Assembly (NCBI GenBank): GCA_902774155.1
Contig: CACYHF010000013.1
Span: forward strand, 1-64,000
Length of the DNA: 64,000 nt
From: an uncultured Bacteroidia bacterium
GTDB lineage: Bacteria; Bacteroidota; Bacteroidia; Bacteroidales; UBA932
Direction: 5' to 3'
The notes under the pieces are model-generated. The model ran no database searches and was not told the origin of the DNA. It saw only the letters and a list, made by a program, of their open reading frames with translations. Numbering within the stretch: position 1 is the stretch's first letter; each line of letters begins with the position of its first letter. Below are positions 18,101-26,151 of this stretch, in pieces. The translations under genes were made by a program, and so were the position numbers.

Positions 18101-18178
18101 ATCCTGGCAGGACACAGCACTTGCAAGACCGGCTACGATAGCCGCGCCTGCAATGAAGAATTTGAGTTTCATGTTCAT
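15173..18178 (-). CDS. Surface lipoprotein with coiled coil and collagen-like stalk, copy 2
   Basis: A 1001-residue paralogue of the protein at 8171-11485. Residues 1 to about 130 are nearly the same: lipoprotein signal with SAVSCQ, coiled coil, ITSVTPTNSG module, GTNGKDG/GKDG collagen-like units and GNWFIDGEDTGLAAQG. The GPQGEQ repeats are absent. Scattered motifs in the head (APGTITAVY near 170 and EIGFRVFAVNWNGTL near 510) recur in copy 1, showing distant homology along the whole length, but most of the head is diverged. It follows ompA copy 2 after a 49-base spacer. Conserved base plus variable head fits an exposed, selected surface protein. Confidence 0.7.
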   Translation of the reverse strand: MNMKLKFFIAGAAIVAGLASAVSCQDLSKDLTALQNKVKSLESTVQNLQDKIDGGAVITSVTPTNSGIVITLSNGNKYEITNGTNGKDGAAGTNGKDGKDGKDGSVVTIGENGNWFIDGEDTGLAAQGEDGVPGAFYVPNPETGCFDVYAWDEEKGEYVVTPTEISFLAPGTITAVYDPETGVLTLFNVEGGEGELGIVTIGGTASEVATIEFVNYPKASLAEQFVTVPVTANAVFGKGLPGEITFTKGEQVQRPTVTPIVVKVTPANYELKPEDIVLVDTKGEVLDIVVANVKKHTGLDTKATTETGLWDVTFELTEYNKTAFDKAVLKTPSTGYVAGNYKAFAVKAGESVTEFNISFQAGTYRAAGKLENMLYLDKKVAGNVLDQYKDRATTGAAEKDWDPVKVAATPQTAPTYEVDKPAVNTVVATSRVAKPNYNAVVGEPIKIFSDGFPNTAEIKAMYVVLDIDKAVGSGGGDVSEKNAWNSYSYSGLNQVVEGKEISICINSEAAKGDEIGFRVFAVNWNGTLIDPDGCAFYVRVGGAGSEWSSVATVMSTAPDYIAGTSAAAKVNAATVTGAATYDFVMDDTKAPVFNIALCDDKGVVLGGVVAPGTNVAIPAAWTITAKTPAVKTIKGVPALALWNYADGTTYTGTLTFKDGLGFALVSVKVSFTKEVPATTPAGFSIKTGQLDETGTYNCYLEPTTLLTPAVPAWAATTADAGVMGMENIFNFPAGLAGNYVVSFADADEATDDGKNYYTVPSEAYGNGFVVVANKLANLKTQIIDNTTPHATTVSYDYGDVSSVAHKYIKDLTGWTDAAVTASGYADVQVPAMESFPTIFNCIYNSTYTWDWHWGKNDPSAKPAYYAYNAVWATEIAAGKALAVTAAAENEVPQIVYEEFDGGSINMKWILGNCGWDSKYSADLSAPYLASLVVNSAKLTSDANGVEDYYTVAVAGTAFTFTKKSGASNPTVAVPSTLTIKCKDMYNHDVTIKLAVKVMPRK

Positions 18179-18227
18179 AAATGTTTGATAATAAATAAGG
18201 AATTAGTTGTAATTTGTTGTTTCAGAG

Positions 18228-19406
18228 TTACTTTACCAGAGCGATGACAACGCGGTTCTTCTCATTCTCGGAGAAGGGCTGTACGGAGTCACCCTTGTAG
18301 TCGGTGCTGATGCGATCGGCGGCGATGCCAGCCTTGGTGAGGTAATCCTTCACGGCGTTGACACGGCTCTCCGAGAGCTTCAGGTTGTGAGCGTGACGAC
18401 CGGTCTGTGCGTCGGCATAGCCGGTGATGGCAATCTTGACGGCAGGGTTCTCCTTGAGCCACTGCACGTAGTCGTTCAGTTTGGCAGCTTCGGCTGCACC
18501 AATCTCGGCGGAATCCAGATCGAAGAAGGCGCAGATCTTCTGCATAGAGGCGTCACGGGCGGCTTTCTCGCGGGCAGCTTTCTCTGCAGCCTCACGGGCA
18601 GCTTTCTCGCGGGCGGCCTTCTCTGCAGCGGCCTTTTCGGCAGCAGCCTTCTCTGCGGCGGCCTTCTCGGCAGCCAGGCGGGCAGCTTCGCGTTCGGCGG
18701 AATCATCCACTACCACCACGGGAGCTTTCTTCTTATAAGGCTTGCCCAGGTTGATCTTCAAACCGGCAAGGGCGTTGAACTGGAAGTCCGGGTTGTTGGC
18801 TTTCTTGGAATTGAATTTGTCACTCAGGACATTGGCGTTGGCCTCGATGGTGATGGCCACGATGTCGCTCAGGCGGATATCGGCACCCAGACCGGCACGG
18901 CCCACGGGGCTGATCAGGTTCTTGGTCCAGAGGTTCTCGAAATACTGGGCGGGAACAACGCTCTTGACGTTATTGGCACCGTTGTTGAAGCCAAATGCAG
19001 CGCCGCCACCAATGAAGATATAAGGGCTGAAACCGCGATTATGCTTATAACCACCGAAGAGATTTCCAAGATCCAGCACGATGTCCAGGCTTCCCTGCGC
19101 ATAGTTGAAGGAGTACTTCTCGATGGTGTTGTATACGGCGTGACCCTTGCCCTGCCAACCGGATGCACCGAAGCGCAGACCGAAGGAAGGAGTAATCTGC
19201 CAGCCCAGGTTCAGGGCGGCAGCCGGGGAGAACAGTTCCATGTACTTCACTTCACCGATGGTATAGCCGGCACCACCCATCAACTGCAGGTTCACGTGGG
19301 GCTTGAATTCCACGGTTTCGTCGGACTTACTGGTTTTCTGGGCCTGAGCCACTCCCATAGAGAGCAGCGCGGCGGCCAGCAACATGATAACGCTCTTTGT
19401 TTTCAT
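18228..19406 (-). CDS. OmpA-family outer-membrane protein, copy 2
   Basis: A 392-residue paralogue of the protein at 6886-8064, about 93% identical by eye. It has the same domains: signal peptide, N-terminal barrel, Ala-rich linker with AAEKAA units, C-terminal OmpA-like domain. Differences include residues 42-43, 52-55, 88-93, 134-136 and 361-374. The two genes form inverted repeats of more than 1.1 kb about 10 kb apart, long enough for RecA-dependent inversion. The leader is conserved but the promoter region upstream is not: the nearest -7-like string is weak (AATCTTTT, near 19614-19621), so this copy may be less expressed. Confidence 0.9.
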   Translation of the reverse strand: MKTKSVIMLLAAALLSMGVAQAQKTSKSDETVEFKPHVNLQLMGGAGYTIGEVKYMELFSPAAALNLGWQITPSFGLRFGASGWQGKGHAVYNTIEKYSFNYAQGSLDIVLDLGNLFGGYKHNRGFSPYIFIGGGAAFGFNNGANNVKSVVPAQYFENLWTKNLISPVGRAGLGADIRLSDIVAITIEANANVLSDKFNSKKANNPDFQFNALAGLKINLGKPYKKKAPVVVVDDSAEREAARLAAEKAAAEKAAAEKAAAEKAAREKAAREAAEKAAREKAARDASMQKICAFFDLDSAEIGAAEAAKLNDYVQWLKENPAVKIAITGYADAQTGRHAHNLKLSESRVNAVKDYLTKAGIAADRISTDYKGDSVQPFSENEKNRVVIALVK

Positions 19407-19606
19407 ACCTTTTTTAATAGTTTAATCTTGGTCTTTTTTAGTCATTCACCACCCTAAAAGCATATAGGTCCCTATTCGAAAACCACTGTGTTTCAGATAT
19501 TTGAAACACATTTTGAGGTTTTCTAATAGGCGCCCTTACGGGTTTTCCCATTGCAAAAAACACACATACAACTCTTTGTGTTTACTTTTAAGGGTCGTTA
19601 AAGGGA
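19407..19606 (-). ncRNA. Structured 5' leader of ompA copy 2
   Basis: Homologous to 6693-6885. The hairpin has outer arms complementary to 19471-19484 and 19517-19530, and an inner stem at 19488-19495 with 19502-19509. Compared with copy 1, a T-G wobble becomes T-A, a T-C mismatch becomes T-A and an A-T pair becomes an A-G mismatch, so pairing is kept overall. Confidence 0.6.
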
Positions 19607-19622
19607 AACGGAAAAAAGATTG

Positions 19623-19630
19623 TATATTTG
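19623..19630 (+). promoter_or_regulatory. -7 box of lnt
   Basis: TATATTTG, a full consensus match ending five bases before the GTG start at 19636. A leaderless or nearly leaderless mRNA is predicted. Confidence 0.55.
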
Positions 19631-19635
19631 TGAAC

Positions 19636-21279
19636 GTGAAAAAGGAAGTGCGCATATTTTTAGCGCTGATGGTGGCGTTCACGGTACTGATGAGTGTGCC
19701 GTGGCTGGTGCCGCATATGGGCTGGACTGTGCTGGTGGGTTGGGTGCCGCTGCTCATTATGGAGCGCCTGGCCACCCAGAACCAGGTGAAGCATTTCTGG
19801 TGGTGGCACTATGGCAGTTTTGTGCTGTGGAATGCCGTTACCACCTGGTGGGTGTCGGGCGCCACGGTGGGCGGGGCCATCTTTGCCATTCTGGCCAACG
19901 CCCTGCAGATGAGCGTCATCTTTGGCAGTTTCCGCTGGGTGAAACGTCGCCTGGGCGGCGTGCTGCCGTATCTGTATCTGGCGGCTGCCTGGATGGCCTG
20001 GGAGCGTTATTACCTCACTATCGCGCAGATTTCCTGGCCCTGGTTAGTGTTGGGCAACGCCTTTGCCGATACAACCTCCCTTGTACAGTGGTACTCTGTT
20101 CTGGGCACTATGGGCGGTTCCCTGTGGGTGTGGACCTCCAATCTGGCCCTTTTCGGCCTTATGGTGGCGCTGTCCGACGGCCGGATGGCCCACTGGAACG
20201 GAAAAGCCCGCGTGGCGGCTTTTGGCGGCACGGTGCTGGCCCTTTTCGGCCCTATGCTGTGGAGTGTCTGCCTGCGCTTTGAAGAAACGGGAATGCCGCT
20301 GCACGTGGTAATCGGCCAGCCCAATTACGATCCTTACGAAAAAGAAGGTGCCGTCCCGCGCGAACGGCAAGACCGCGAATTCCTGGCGCTGCTGGAGCAG
20401 GCCGATTGGTCGCAGGACCGGCCCACCCTGGCCCTGGGGCCCGAAACCTTCACCCAGGTAGTGTATACCAACGCCGTCCCGCAGCACGAGACCTTCGTCC
20501 GTTTCCAGGAATTCCTGCACCGGCATCCACAGACCAGCCTGCTGTACGGCGCCGTTGCCTTCGACCCATACTTCTCTTATTCGTCCCCGAATCCCTGCGC
20601 CTACGATATGGGCCCGGAGCCCGACGGCCGGCACCTGTGGCTGCTGGGCCATAATTCGGCCATCCTTACGGATATGTCAGGCCGCTACAGCATATACCAC
20701 AAATCCAAACTGGTGGTGGGGACGGAGCTCACGCCCTATCCAAAACTTTTCGTTCCGCTGGAGCGCTTCCTTTTCGGGGGCTCCGTGATGGGAAAGGATG
20801 TCGGCCAGAAAGAAGTTTCCTGCCTGTCTATGAGGGAGATCCCCATCGGATCGGCCATCTGTTATGAATCGGTGTACGGGGAGTATTGCACGGGCTATGT
20901 GCGCAAAGGGGCGCAGCTGCTGGCGGTCATTACCAACGACGCCTGGTGGGGCAATACGCCCGGTCATAAGCAGCACTTGAATTACAGCCGCTTAAGGGCC
21001 ATTGAAACCCGCCGATGGGTGGCCCGTTGCGGCAATACCGGCGTGAGCGCCTTCATCGACCCCTGCGGACGCATTGTGAGCCGGGGTCCCTGGTGGGAGC
21101 CGGCTGTGATTGAGGGAGATGTGCAGTTATTGCAGGGACGCAGTTTCTTCGTCCGCTACGGGGACATAGTGGGCCGGCTTGCGGTGCTGCTGTTCGCGAT
21201 GCTGGCGGCGGCCGCCGTCCTTCGTCCAAACCTGCTTCCAGCCGGTGGAAAGGACACGCGGGGCCGGAAGCGGCGTTAA
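19636..21279 (+). CDS. lnt: Apolipoprotein N-acyltransferase
   Basis: Adds the third acyl chain to lipoproteins at the inner-membrane outer face. About 547 residues: multiple N-terminal transmembrane helices (about 5-215), then a nitrilase-like catalytic domain. The triad is visible as Glu in GPETF (near 270), Lys in HKSKL (near 358) and Cys in AICYES (near 409). A frame from 19501 was rejected because its first 45 residues are translated leader DNA of the opposite-strand ompA copy. GTG at 19636 follows directly on TATATTTG. The 3' end overlaps the convergent M64 gene by 153 bases. Fitting its role, the window encodes many lipoproteins. Confidence 0.88.
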   Translation: MKKEVRIFLALMVAFTVLMSVPWLVPHMGWTVLVGWVPLLIMERLATQNQVKHFWWWHYGSFVLWNAVTTWWVSGATVGGAIFAILANALQMSVIFGSFRWVKRRLGGVLPYLYLAAAWMAWERYYLTIAQISWPWLVLGNAFADTTSLVQWYSVLGTMGGSLWVWTSNLALFGLMVALSDGRMAHWNGKARVAAFGGTVLALFGPMLWSVCLRFEETGMPLHVVIGQPNYDPYEKEGAVPRERQDREFLALLEQADWSQDRPTLALGPETFTQVVYTNAVPQHETFVRFQEFLHRHPQTSLLYGAVAFDPYFSYSSPNPCAYDMGPEPDGRHLWLLGHNSAILTDMSGRYSIYHKSKLVVGTELTPYPKLFVPLERFLFGGSVMGKDVGQKEVSCLSMREIPIGSAICYESVYGEYCTGYVRKGAQLLAVITNDAWWGNTPGHKQHLNYSRLRAIETRRWVARCGNTGVSAFIDPCGRIVSRGPWWEPAVIEGDVQLLQGRSFFVRYGDIVGRLAVLLFAMLAAAAVLRPNLLPAGGKDTRGRKRR

Positions 21280-24200
21280 GGCGCGGCTGCTGGTGGACTG
21301 GGTGCTCTTCCGGTTCACGGCATCGTAGGTGACGAAATCCTCGTAATTGTATTTCCAGGAACTGCCATAGGCCAGGCGCTGCAGCTTGTACCAGATGGCC
21401 AGGCGCGACGGCGCGTTGAAGCCACCGGCCGTATAGCGCATCAGGCTTTGCTCCGTGGGCCGCCAGACGCCCTTCTTATAGTCGTAGGCGCCTTCGAAGC
21501 AACCCAGGCCGCTGTTCTGATAGCGGGCGTCCTGCAGGAAGGCAGACCATTTCACCTCCTGGGCCGATCCGATCAGGTCCACATTCTTCCACCAGCCATA
21601 CGGCACGCGGTCCGTGATTTCTTTCTTCTTGGCGGCGGGGATTTCCCCTTCCAGGGAGGCATATTCATCGGCCAGTTTGGCAAAGCCGTGGCCGATGGCC
21701 TCGTGGCAGAGGGCATTGTCGAAGTCACTGTCCAGGTGGTAGATGGGGAGGTAGGCCAGGCCCATTCCGGCGCCATAATCGCCGTGGGTGGCCGCGTACA
21801 TACTGCAGGTGCCGCCGAAGCGGGCCGAATTCATGGCCACCACCAGCAGGGCGTTGTCCATGGCATCCTGCGGAATGGCTTTAAGGGCATAGGCCATACA
21901 GGCTGCGTCGTCGCCGCCTACTTCGGTGCCTTCGCCGAACCAGGTGCCCAGGGCCTGTCCTTTGTCGCCATATCCTTCGGACGGGGAAACCACATATACC
22001 GCATACACGTTAAACAGCTTCCGGTAAGAGGCAAACGGTTCTTCCTGGAACAAGGTTTCGGCCATATGCTTCATCACGCTGTCGTACACGCCGTTGGCCA
22101 TTTGGCGGTCGCTGAAGGCATCGCCCATCAGTACCATGTTGATGCCGGCGCCTTCGGTGGCGGTTTGCAGCACGCTCACCACGCCGTCCCAGCTGAAGTC
22201 GGTGGAATGGTAAACGCCCGTGTCGGGCAGGTCTTCGTAGATGATGGGCTGGATGTAGGAGGTATAATCGGCCCATCCGATGGCCGATTTGTAATACATA
22301 TCCGTTCCTTCCGGCACGTGGATCACCAGCCCGTTGTGGCCGAAGAACGACGATTCGCTGTCTTGGGAATACAGGGGCGGAACGCTGGCTCGCATATACA
22401 GATGCTCCAGGTTGCGGCAATAGCGGAAGGCCTGGGCGCCCACCTCCTGCAGCGATGCCGGCAATTGCAGCGTGCGCAGGTTGGACATGCCGGAGAAGCA
22501 ATACTTGCCAATGTAGTAAACGGCATCCGGAATTACCAGGTGTTCAGTGGTGGTGTTGTTCATAAAGACGCTCCAGAAAATGCGGCGCACGTTGTCCGGA
22601 ACCGTGTATTCCCGGGGCATCACCGTTGTGGTGAGCACCAGATAGTCTCCGTACATAACCAGGCCGTGATGGTCTTCAGTGGCTCCGGGTCCGTAGAAGA
22701 ATTCCAGCTTGCGGCAATCGGAGATGGAATCTGAGTACAGGTTCTCCAGCTCTCTGGTGAAGGTAATGCTTTGGAGGTCCGAAAGGCCCACGAATACGCC
22801 GGAACCCAGGACGCTGACCGACAGCGGAAGGGTATAGTCCGTAAGACCACCGCCGGCCACGGCCAGCAGCGTGCCTTCGGCATCCACCAGGGAGCGTTCC
22901 TCGCGGATGAGGCTGCTGGCACCCTGGAAGCGGGTGAGGCCGGTGCAATAGGCGAAAACGTGGCGGCCCACTTCCCGCAGGGAAGAGGGGAGGGTCACCT
23001 GCTGGAGCAGGGGGATGTTCCAGAAGGCGCGGTCGCCAATCTTGACAAGGCCTTCCGGCAGAATCACTTCGCGAAGGTCGGAATCCCGTTCGAAAAGTTC
23101 ATCGGCCAGGGCCACGGCGCCCTCCGGCAGGGTAACCGTGCCGTGGATGAGGCCCGTTGCATAAGCGGCCAGCGTTCCATCCTCAAAGATGATGGCGGTG
23201 TTGTCGGCCGATGCCCATTTTCCCTCAAAACGCGTGAGTTTCTGGCAGCTGGAAAAGACGTGTTCGCCCAGCTTGGACAGCTTTTCGGGCGTACGGAAGG
23301 CTGCCAGGGAGCTGCTGGACAGCGCCCGATCTCCCAGGGTGGTTACACTGTCCGGCAGGCGGAGATCGGCCAGATTGGGGCTGGCAAAAGCATAGGAACC
23401 CAATTGGGTGAGGGGGCCGTCGAAGCGCAGGACGTGCCAGCCATCCTCCCGGCTTTCGTGGGAGAGGAGCGGCTGGTTGAAGCTGGCTTCCGACAGGGTG
23501 AGGGGCTTGCCGTCCAGCGTGGTGTACCAGATCTGGTTGTTGGGGACGTGATCCGGGCTGGCGGTGTCGTCTTCGTTGCAGGTGATGTCGGGCGCAGAGT
23601 AGATTTTAGCGCGTTCCAGCACGGGATTGCCTTCAATCTGACAGAGGACCGTGCCGGTGTAGGTTTCGATTTCCAGGATGAAGCCTCCGCGGTAGGTACC
23701 GGGCGGCAGCACGAAATATAAGCCCGTGGCTACGTCCCCTTTCAGTTGGACCCCTTTGCACTCCAGGGTGACCAGGGTGGCGTTGGCCTCTTTCATGGTG
23801 AGGGCGGGGGCGCCGGAAAAATCCGTGCGAACGGTAGCTTTTCCGCTCAGGGGCATTTCATTGCTGGCGGCAGCGATGCGGATACGGCTGAGGGTGGCGT
23901 TGCCGCTGATGGGGACCACCAGGACGGCCTCCAGGCTCTGGAAAACCAGTTCGTCGGTTTCGCTCACGGCCAGCATAGGGAAGGCGTGACCGTCCAGGCG
24001 GTTGCCGCTCACATATTTCTGGGTGGCAGGAAGTGTCAGGCTCAGTTGTTTGCCCTGGAGGCCGGCATCGGCCACGGCGGGCGAAAGCGCCACCAGGCTC
24101 TTGCCTTTCACCGTTCCCACAAACTGGGCCGATGCGGTGCCCAGTCCGCGTTGGATGTTGAAGCGGACGGCCTTTCCCTGTCCGTCGGCGTGGACGGCCA

Positions 24201-24372
24201 GGGTATCTTGGGCCGACCATACGAAGCTGGCCAGCGCGGGGGACAATTCTTCTACTTTGGCCGAAAGCGTCCGAGGGCCTTCCGGCTCCGGCTCCGGTTC
24301 CGGCTGCGGTTTCTGGCAGCCCGTAAACAGCGCGAGCACCAGTGCGGCTAATATGACAAACGGTTTCTTCAT
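21127..24372 (-). CDS. BspA-like leucine-rich-repeat lipoprotein with C-terminal M64 metallopeptidase
   Basis: A 1081-residue exported lipoprotein with lipobox LFTGC (Cys near 19), a Pro/Glu linker, then an N-terminal beta domain of fimbrillin-like style (about 40-270). BspA-type (LRR_5) leucine-rich repeats follow (about 310-690; for example LPEGLVKIGDRAFWN and LPASLQEVGAQAF). The C-terminal part is a peptidase M64 (IgA-peptidase) domain (about 720-1030) with the zinc motif HEAIGHGF near 890 and LADEY after it. It probably degrades host or dietary protein at the cell surface. The last roughly 50 residues run antisense through the end of lnt and look non-homologous, as if the original stop was lost. 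Confidence 0.82.
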   Translation of the reverse strand: MKKPFVILAALVLALFTGCQKPQPEPEPEPEGPRTLSAKVEELSPALASFVWSAQDTLAVHADGQGKAVRFNIQRGLGTASAQFVGTVKGKSLVALSPAVADAGLQGKQLSLTLPATQKYVSGNRLDGHAFPMLAVSETDELVFQSLEAVLVVPISGNATLSRIRIAAASNEMPLSGKATVRTDFSGAPALTMKEANATLVTLECKGVQLKGDVATGLYFVLPPGTYRGGFILEIETYTGTVLCQIEGNPVLERAKIYSAPDITCNEDDTASPDHVPNNQIWYTTLDGKPLTLSEASFNQPLLSHESREDGWHVLRFDGPLTQLGSYAFASPNLADLRLPDSVTTLGDRALSSSSLAAFRTPEKLSKLGEHVFSSCQKLTRFEGKWASADNTAIIFEDGTLAAYATGLIHGTVTLPEGAVALADELFERDSDLREVILPEGLVKIGDRAFWNIPLLQQVTLPSSLREVGRHVFAYCTGLTRFQGASSLIREERSLVDAEGTLLAVAGGGLTDYTLPLSVSVLGSGVFVGLSDLQSITFTRELENLYSDSISDCRKLEFFYGPGATEDHHGLVMYGDYLVLTTTVMPREYTVPDNVRRIFWSVFMNNTTTEHLVIPDAVYYIGKYCFSGMSNLRTLQLPASLQEVGAQAFRYCRNLEHLYMRASVPPLYSQDSESSFFGHNGLVIHVPEGTDMYYKSAIGWADYTSYIQPIIYEDLPDTGVYHSTDFSWDGVVSVLQTATEGAGINMVLMGDAFSDRQMANGVYDSVMKHMAETLFQEEPFASYRKLFNVYAVYVVSPSEGYGDKGQALGTWFGEGTEVGGDDAACMAYALKAIPQDAMDNALLVVAMNSARFGGTCSMYAATHGDYGAGMGLAYLPIYHLDSDFDNALCHEAIGHGFAKLADEYASLEGEIPAAKKKEITDRVPYGWWKNVDLIGSAQEVKWSAFLQDARYQNSGLGCFEGAYDYKKGVWRPTEQSLMRYTAGGFNAPSRLAIWYKLQRLAYGSSWKYNYEDFVTYDAVNRKSTQSTSSRALTPLPAPRVLSTGWKQVWTKDGGRRQHREQQHRKPAHYVPVADEETASLQ

Positions 24373-24377
24373 CTTTG

Positions 24378-24385
24378 CAAATGTA
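24378..24385 (-). promoter_or_regulatory. -7 box of the M64 lipoprotein gene
   Basis: TACATTTG on the minus strand, ending five bases before the ATG at 24372, which predicts a leaderless mRNA. Confidence 0.55.
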
Positions 24386-24404
24386 CAAAAAAAGAGAGAA
24401 ACTC

Positions 24405-25970
24405 TTAATCCAGCTTCTCTCCTTTTTCGTTGTACATTTCATTTTGCAGGACCGAAAACTCGGTCACTTCTTCCAGTTCGATCCGGGCCTTGTAGCGTTT
24501 CCGCCATCTGGACAGGAAGGAATTGAAGAGTCCCCGCCTCAGGTAAGCGCCGAGGATGGGACTGGTTTTGATCAGAAGGGAGCGAACCCCTTTTTCAATG
24601 GTGTAGAAGGCGATTTTTCGCTCAATTTCTTCATCAATCACCACGCTCGAGTGAATCTTGCCGGTGCCGTGGCATACAGGGCATTGTTCCGAGGTGTTGA
24701 TTTCCGTGACGGGGCGGATCCGCTGCCGGGTGATTTGCATAAGCCCGAACTTGGTGAGCGGCAGCACGTTGTGCTTGGCCCTGTCGGCCTCCATCAGCTC
24801 TTGCATAAACTTGAACAGCGCGTTCTTGTGGTCGTTGGATTCCATATCGATGAAGTCCACAATCACGATGCCGCCCATATCCCGCAGCCGCAGCTGTCGG
24901 GCAATCTCTTCGGCCGCAATCTTGTTCACTTCGAAGGAGTTCTCCTCCTGGTCGGCCGTTTTGGTGCGGATGCCGCTGTTAACGTCTATTACGTTTAGCG
25001 CCTCGGTGGTTTCAATCACCAGATAGGCGCCCTGGCGCATGGGTACCACCTTTCCGAAAGAGCCCTTGATCTGACGGGTCACTTCGAAGTGGTCGAAGAT
25101 GGGCTGTTTTCCGTCGTACAGGTGGACAATCTTCTCTTGTTCCGGGGAGATGAGCGAAACATACTTCCGGGCTTCATCGGCCACGTGCTCGTCGTTGATC
25201 CAGATGTTGGAGAACGAGTCGTTGAGGAGGTCCCTCAGGACAGTAGTGGTTTTGCTGTATTCCGTAAAGAGCAGCTGGACAGTCTTGTTTTTGGCGATGC
25301 TCGCCCAGGAGCTTTCCCATTTGTCAATGAGGGCTTCGGTCTCTCCCACCAGCGTGGCGGCATTTTTGCCTTCGGCCGCGGTGCGGATGATGGCCCCGTA
25401 GTTTTTGGGGAGGATGCTCCTGACCAGAGTCTCGAGTCTACGTTTCTCTTCCTTCGAACCAATCTTCTGGGAGATGGATACTTTCTCTGCGAAGGGGAGA
25501 AGTACGATGTTTCGTCCTGCCAATGAAATTTCCGCAGTCAGTCGCGATCCCTTTGTGGAAATGGGCTCTTTGACAATCTGGGCGATGATCATCTGTCCGG
25601 GTTTCAGGTACTCGTCTATCCGGCCTTCCTTGGGAAGGGGCGTGCCCACGGGGATGCGCGAATACAGGTCTTTCAGATTCGTGTTGCCGTTGGACTCCCT
25701 TACAAACTGGTCGAAGGCGGGGAAATAGAGTCCCAGGTCCAGATAATGGATGAAAGCTTCCTTCTTGTCTCCGATGTCCACAAAGGCAGCATTGAGATTG
25801 GGGAGAATCTTTTTTACCTTTCCCAGGTGAACGTCTCCCACAGAGAATTTGTTCCCAGTGCTGGACTCCGTGTTGTACTCTATCAGCCGGTGATTCTCCA
25901 TCAGGGCGATATGTACTTCCGTTGAACTTACGTCAACGATCAGATCCTTGTCCGGTTTCTCTGACTCCAT
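24405..25970 (-). CDS. rng: Ribonuclease E/G family endoribonuclease
   Basis: A 521-residue single-strand-specific endoribonuclease for rRNA maturation and mRNA decay. An S1-like domain (about 35-125) is followed by the DNase-I-like catalytic part with Asp residues in NVIDVNSG (near 328) and VIVDFID (near 370). The zinc-link motif CPVCHGTG sits near 428. It lacks the long RNase E C-terminal scaffold, so it is of the RNase G type usual in Bacteroidota. It follows the 29-codon basic-protein gene, with a strong hairpin in between (25995-26024) that could be an autoregulatory cleavage site. Confidence 0.9.
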   Translation of the reverse strand: MESEKPDKDLIVDVSSTEVHIALMENHRLIEYNTESSTGNKFSVGDVHLGKVKKILPNLNAAFVDIGDKKEAFIHYLDLGLYFPAFDQFVRESNGNTNLKDLYSRIPVGTPLPKEGRIDEYLKPGQMIIAQIVKEPISTKGSRLTAEISLAGRNIVLLPFAEKVSISQKIGSKEEKRRLETLVRSILPKNYGAIIRTAAEGKNAATLVGETEALIDKWESSWASIAKNKTVQLLFTEYSKTTTVLRDLLNDSFSNIWINDEHVADEARKYVSLISPEQEKIVHLYDGKQPIFDHFEVTRQIKGSFGKVVPMRQGAYLVIETTEALNVIDVNSGIRTKTADQEENSFEVNKIAAEEIARQLRLRDMGGIVIVDFIDMESNDHKNALFKFMQELMEADRAKHNVLPLTKFGLMQITRQRIRPVTEINTSEQCPVCHGTGKIHSSVVIDEEIERKIAFYTIEKGVRSLLIKTSPILGAYLRRGLFNSFLSRWRKRYKARIELEEVTEFSVLQNEMYNEKGEKLD

Positions 25971-25994
25971 GTGGAAATTGGTGTTTTACAAGAC

Positions 25995-26024
25995 CAGGGC
26001 TCGCGAATCACTCCGCAAGCCCTG
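25995..26024 (-). promoter_or_regulatory. Hairpin between the small basic-protein gene and rng
   Basis: Arms 25995-26005 and 26014-26024 pair over 11 bases with one G-U pair. No T-run follows. It lies about 25 bases upstream of the rng start, a position suited to attenuation or RNase processing. Confidence 0.5.
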
Positions 26025-26040
26025 TACATTTTAAGAAGTC

Positions 26041-26130
26041 TTACTTCTTCTTGTGGCGGTTCTTGCGCAAGCGTTTCTTACGCTTGTGCGTAGCCATTTT
26101 GTGTCTTTTATGCTTCTTACCGTTAGGCAT
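26041..26130 (-). CDS. 29-residue highly basic protein
   Basis: ATG at 26130 and TAA at 26041. The protein starts MPNGKKHKRHK and ends RHKKK; 18 of 29 residues are Lys, Arg or His. I recognise this type as a tiny basic protein conserved in Bacteroidota near HU and RNase G genes. It may be a ribosome-associated protein, but I cannot name it with confidence. The gene lies 21 bases after HU, so HU, this gene and rng may form one transcript. Confidence 0.7.
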   Translation of the reverse strand: MPNGKKHKRHKMATHKRKKRLRKNRHKKK

Positions 26131-26151
26131 ACTATAAATAATTAATAAGGT

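Larger units (their letters stand above)
13960..19606 (-). repeat. Inverted duplicated unit, copy 2 (leader, ompA, lipoprotein, terminator, rpn)
   Basis: Mirror image of the plus-strand unit at 6693-12404, with the HipB/HipA module between them. The spacer between terminator and rpn (14970-15114) is recognisably homologous to 11539-11686, so the whole block was duplicated rather than single genes. Confidence 0.8.

Noticed and set aside
19501-19635. N-terminal extension of Lnt by 45 residues
   Set aside because: The extra codons are the opposite-strand RNA leader of ompA copy 2 and lie upstream of the TATATTTG box.
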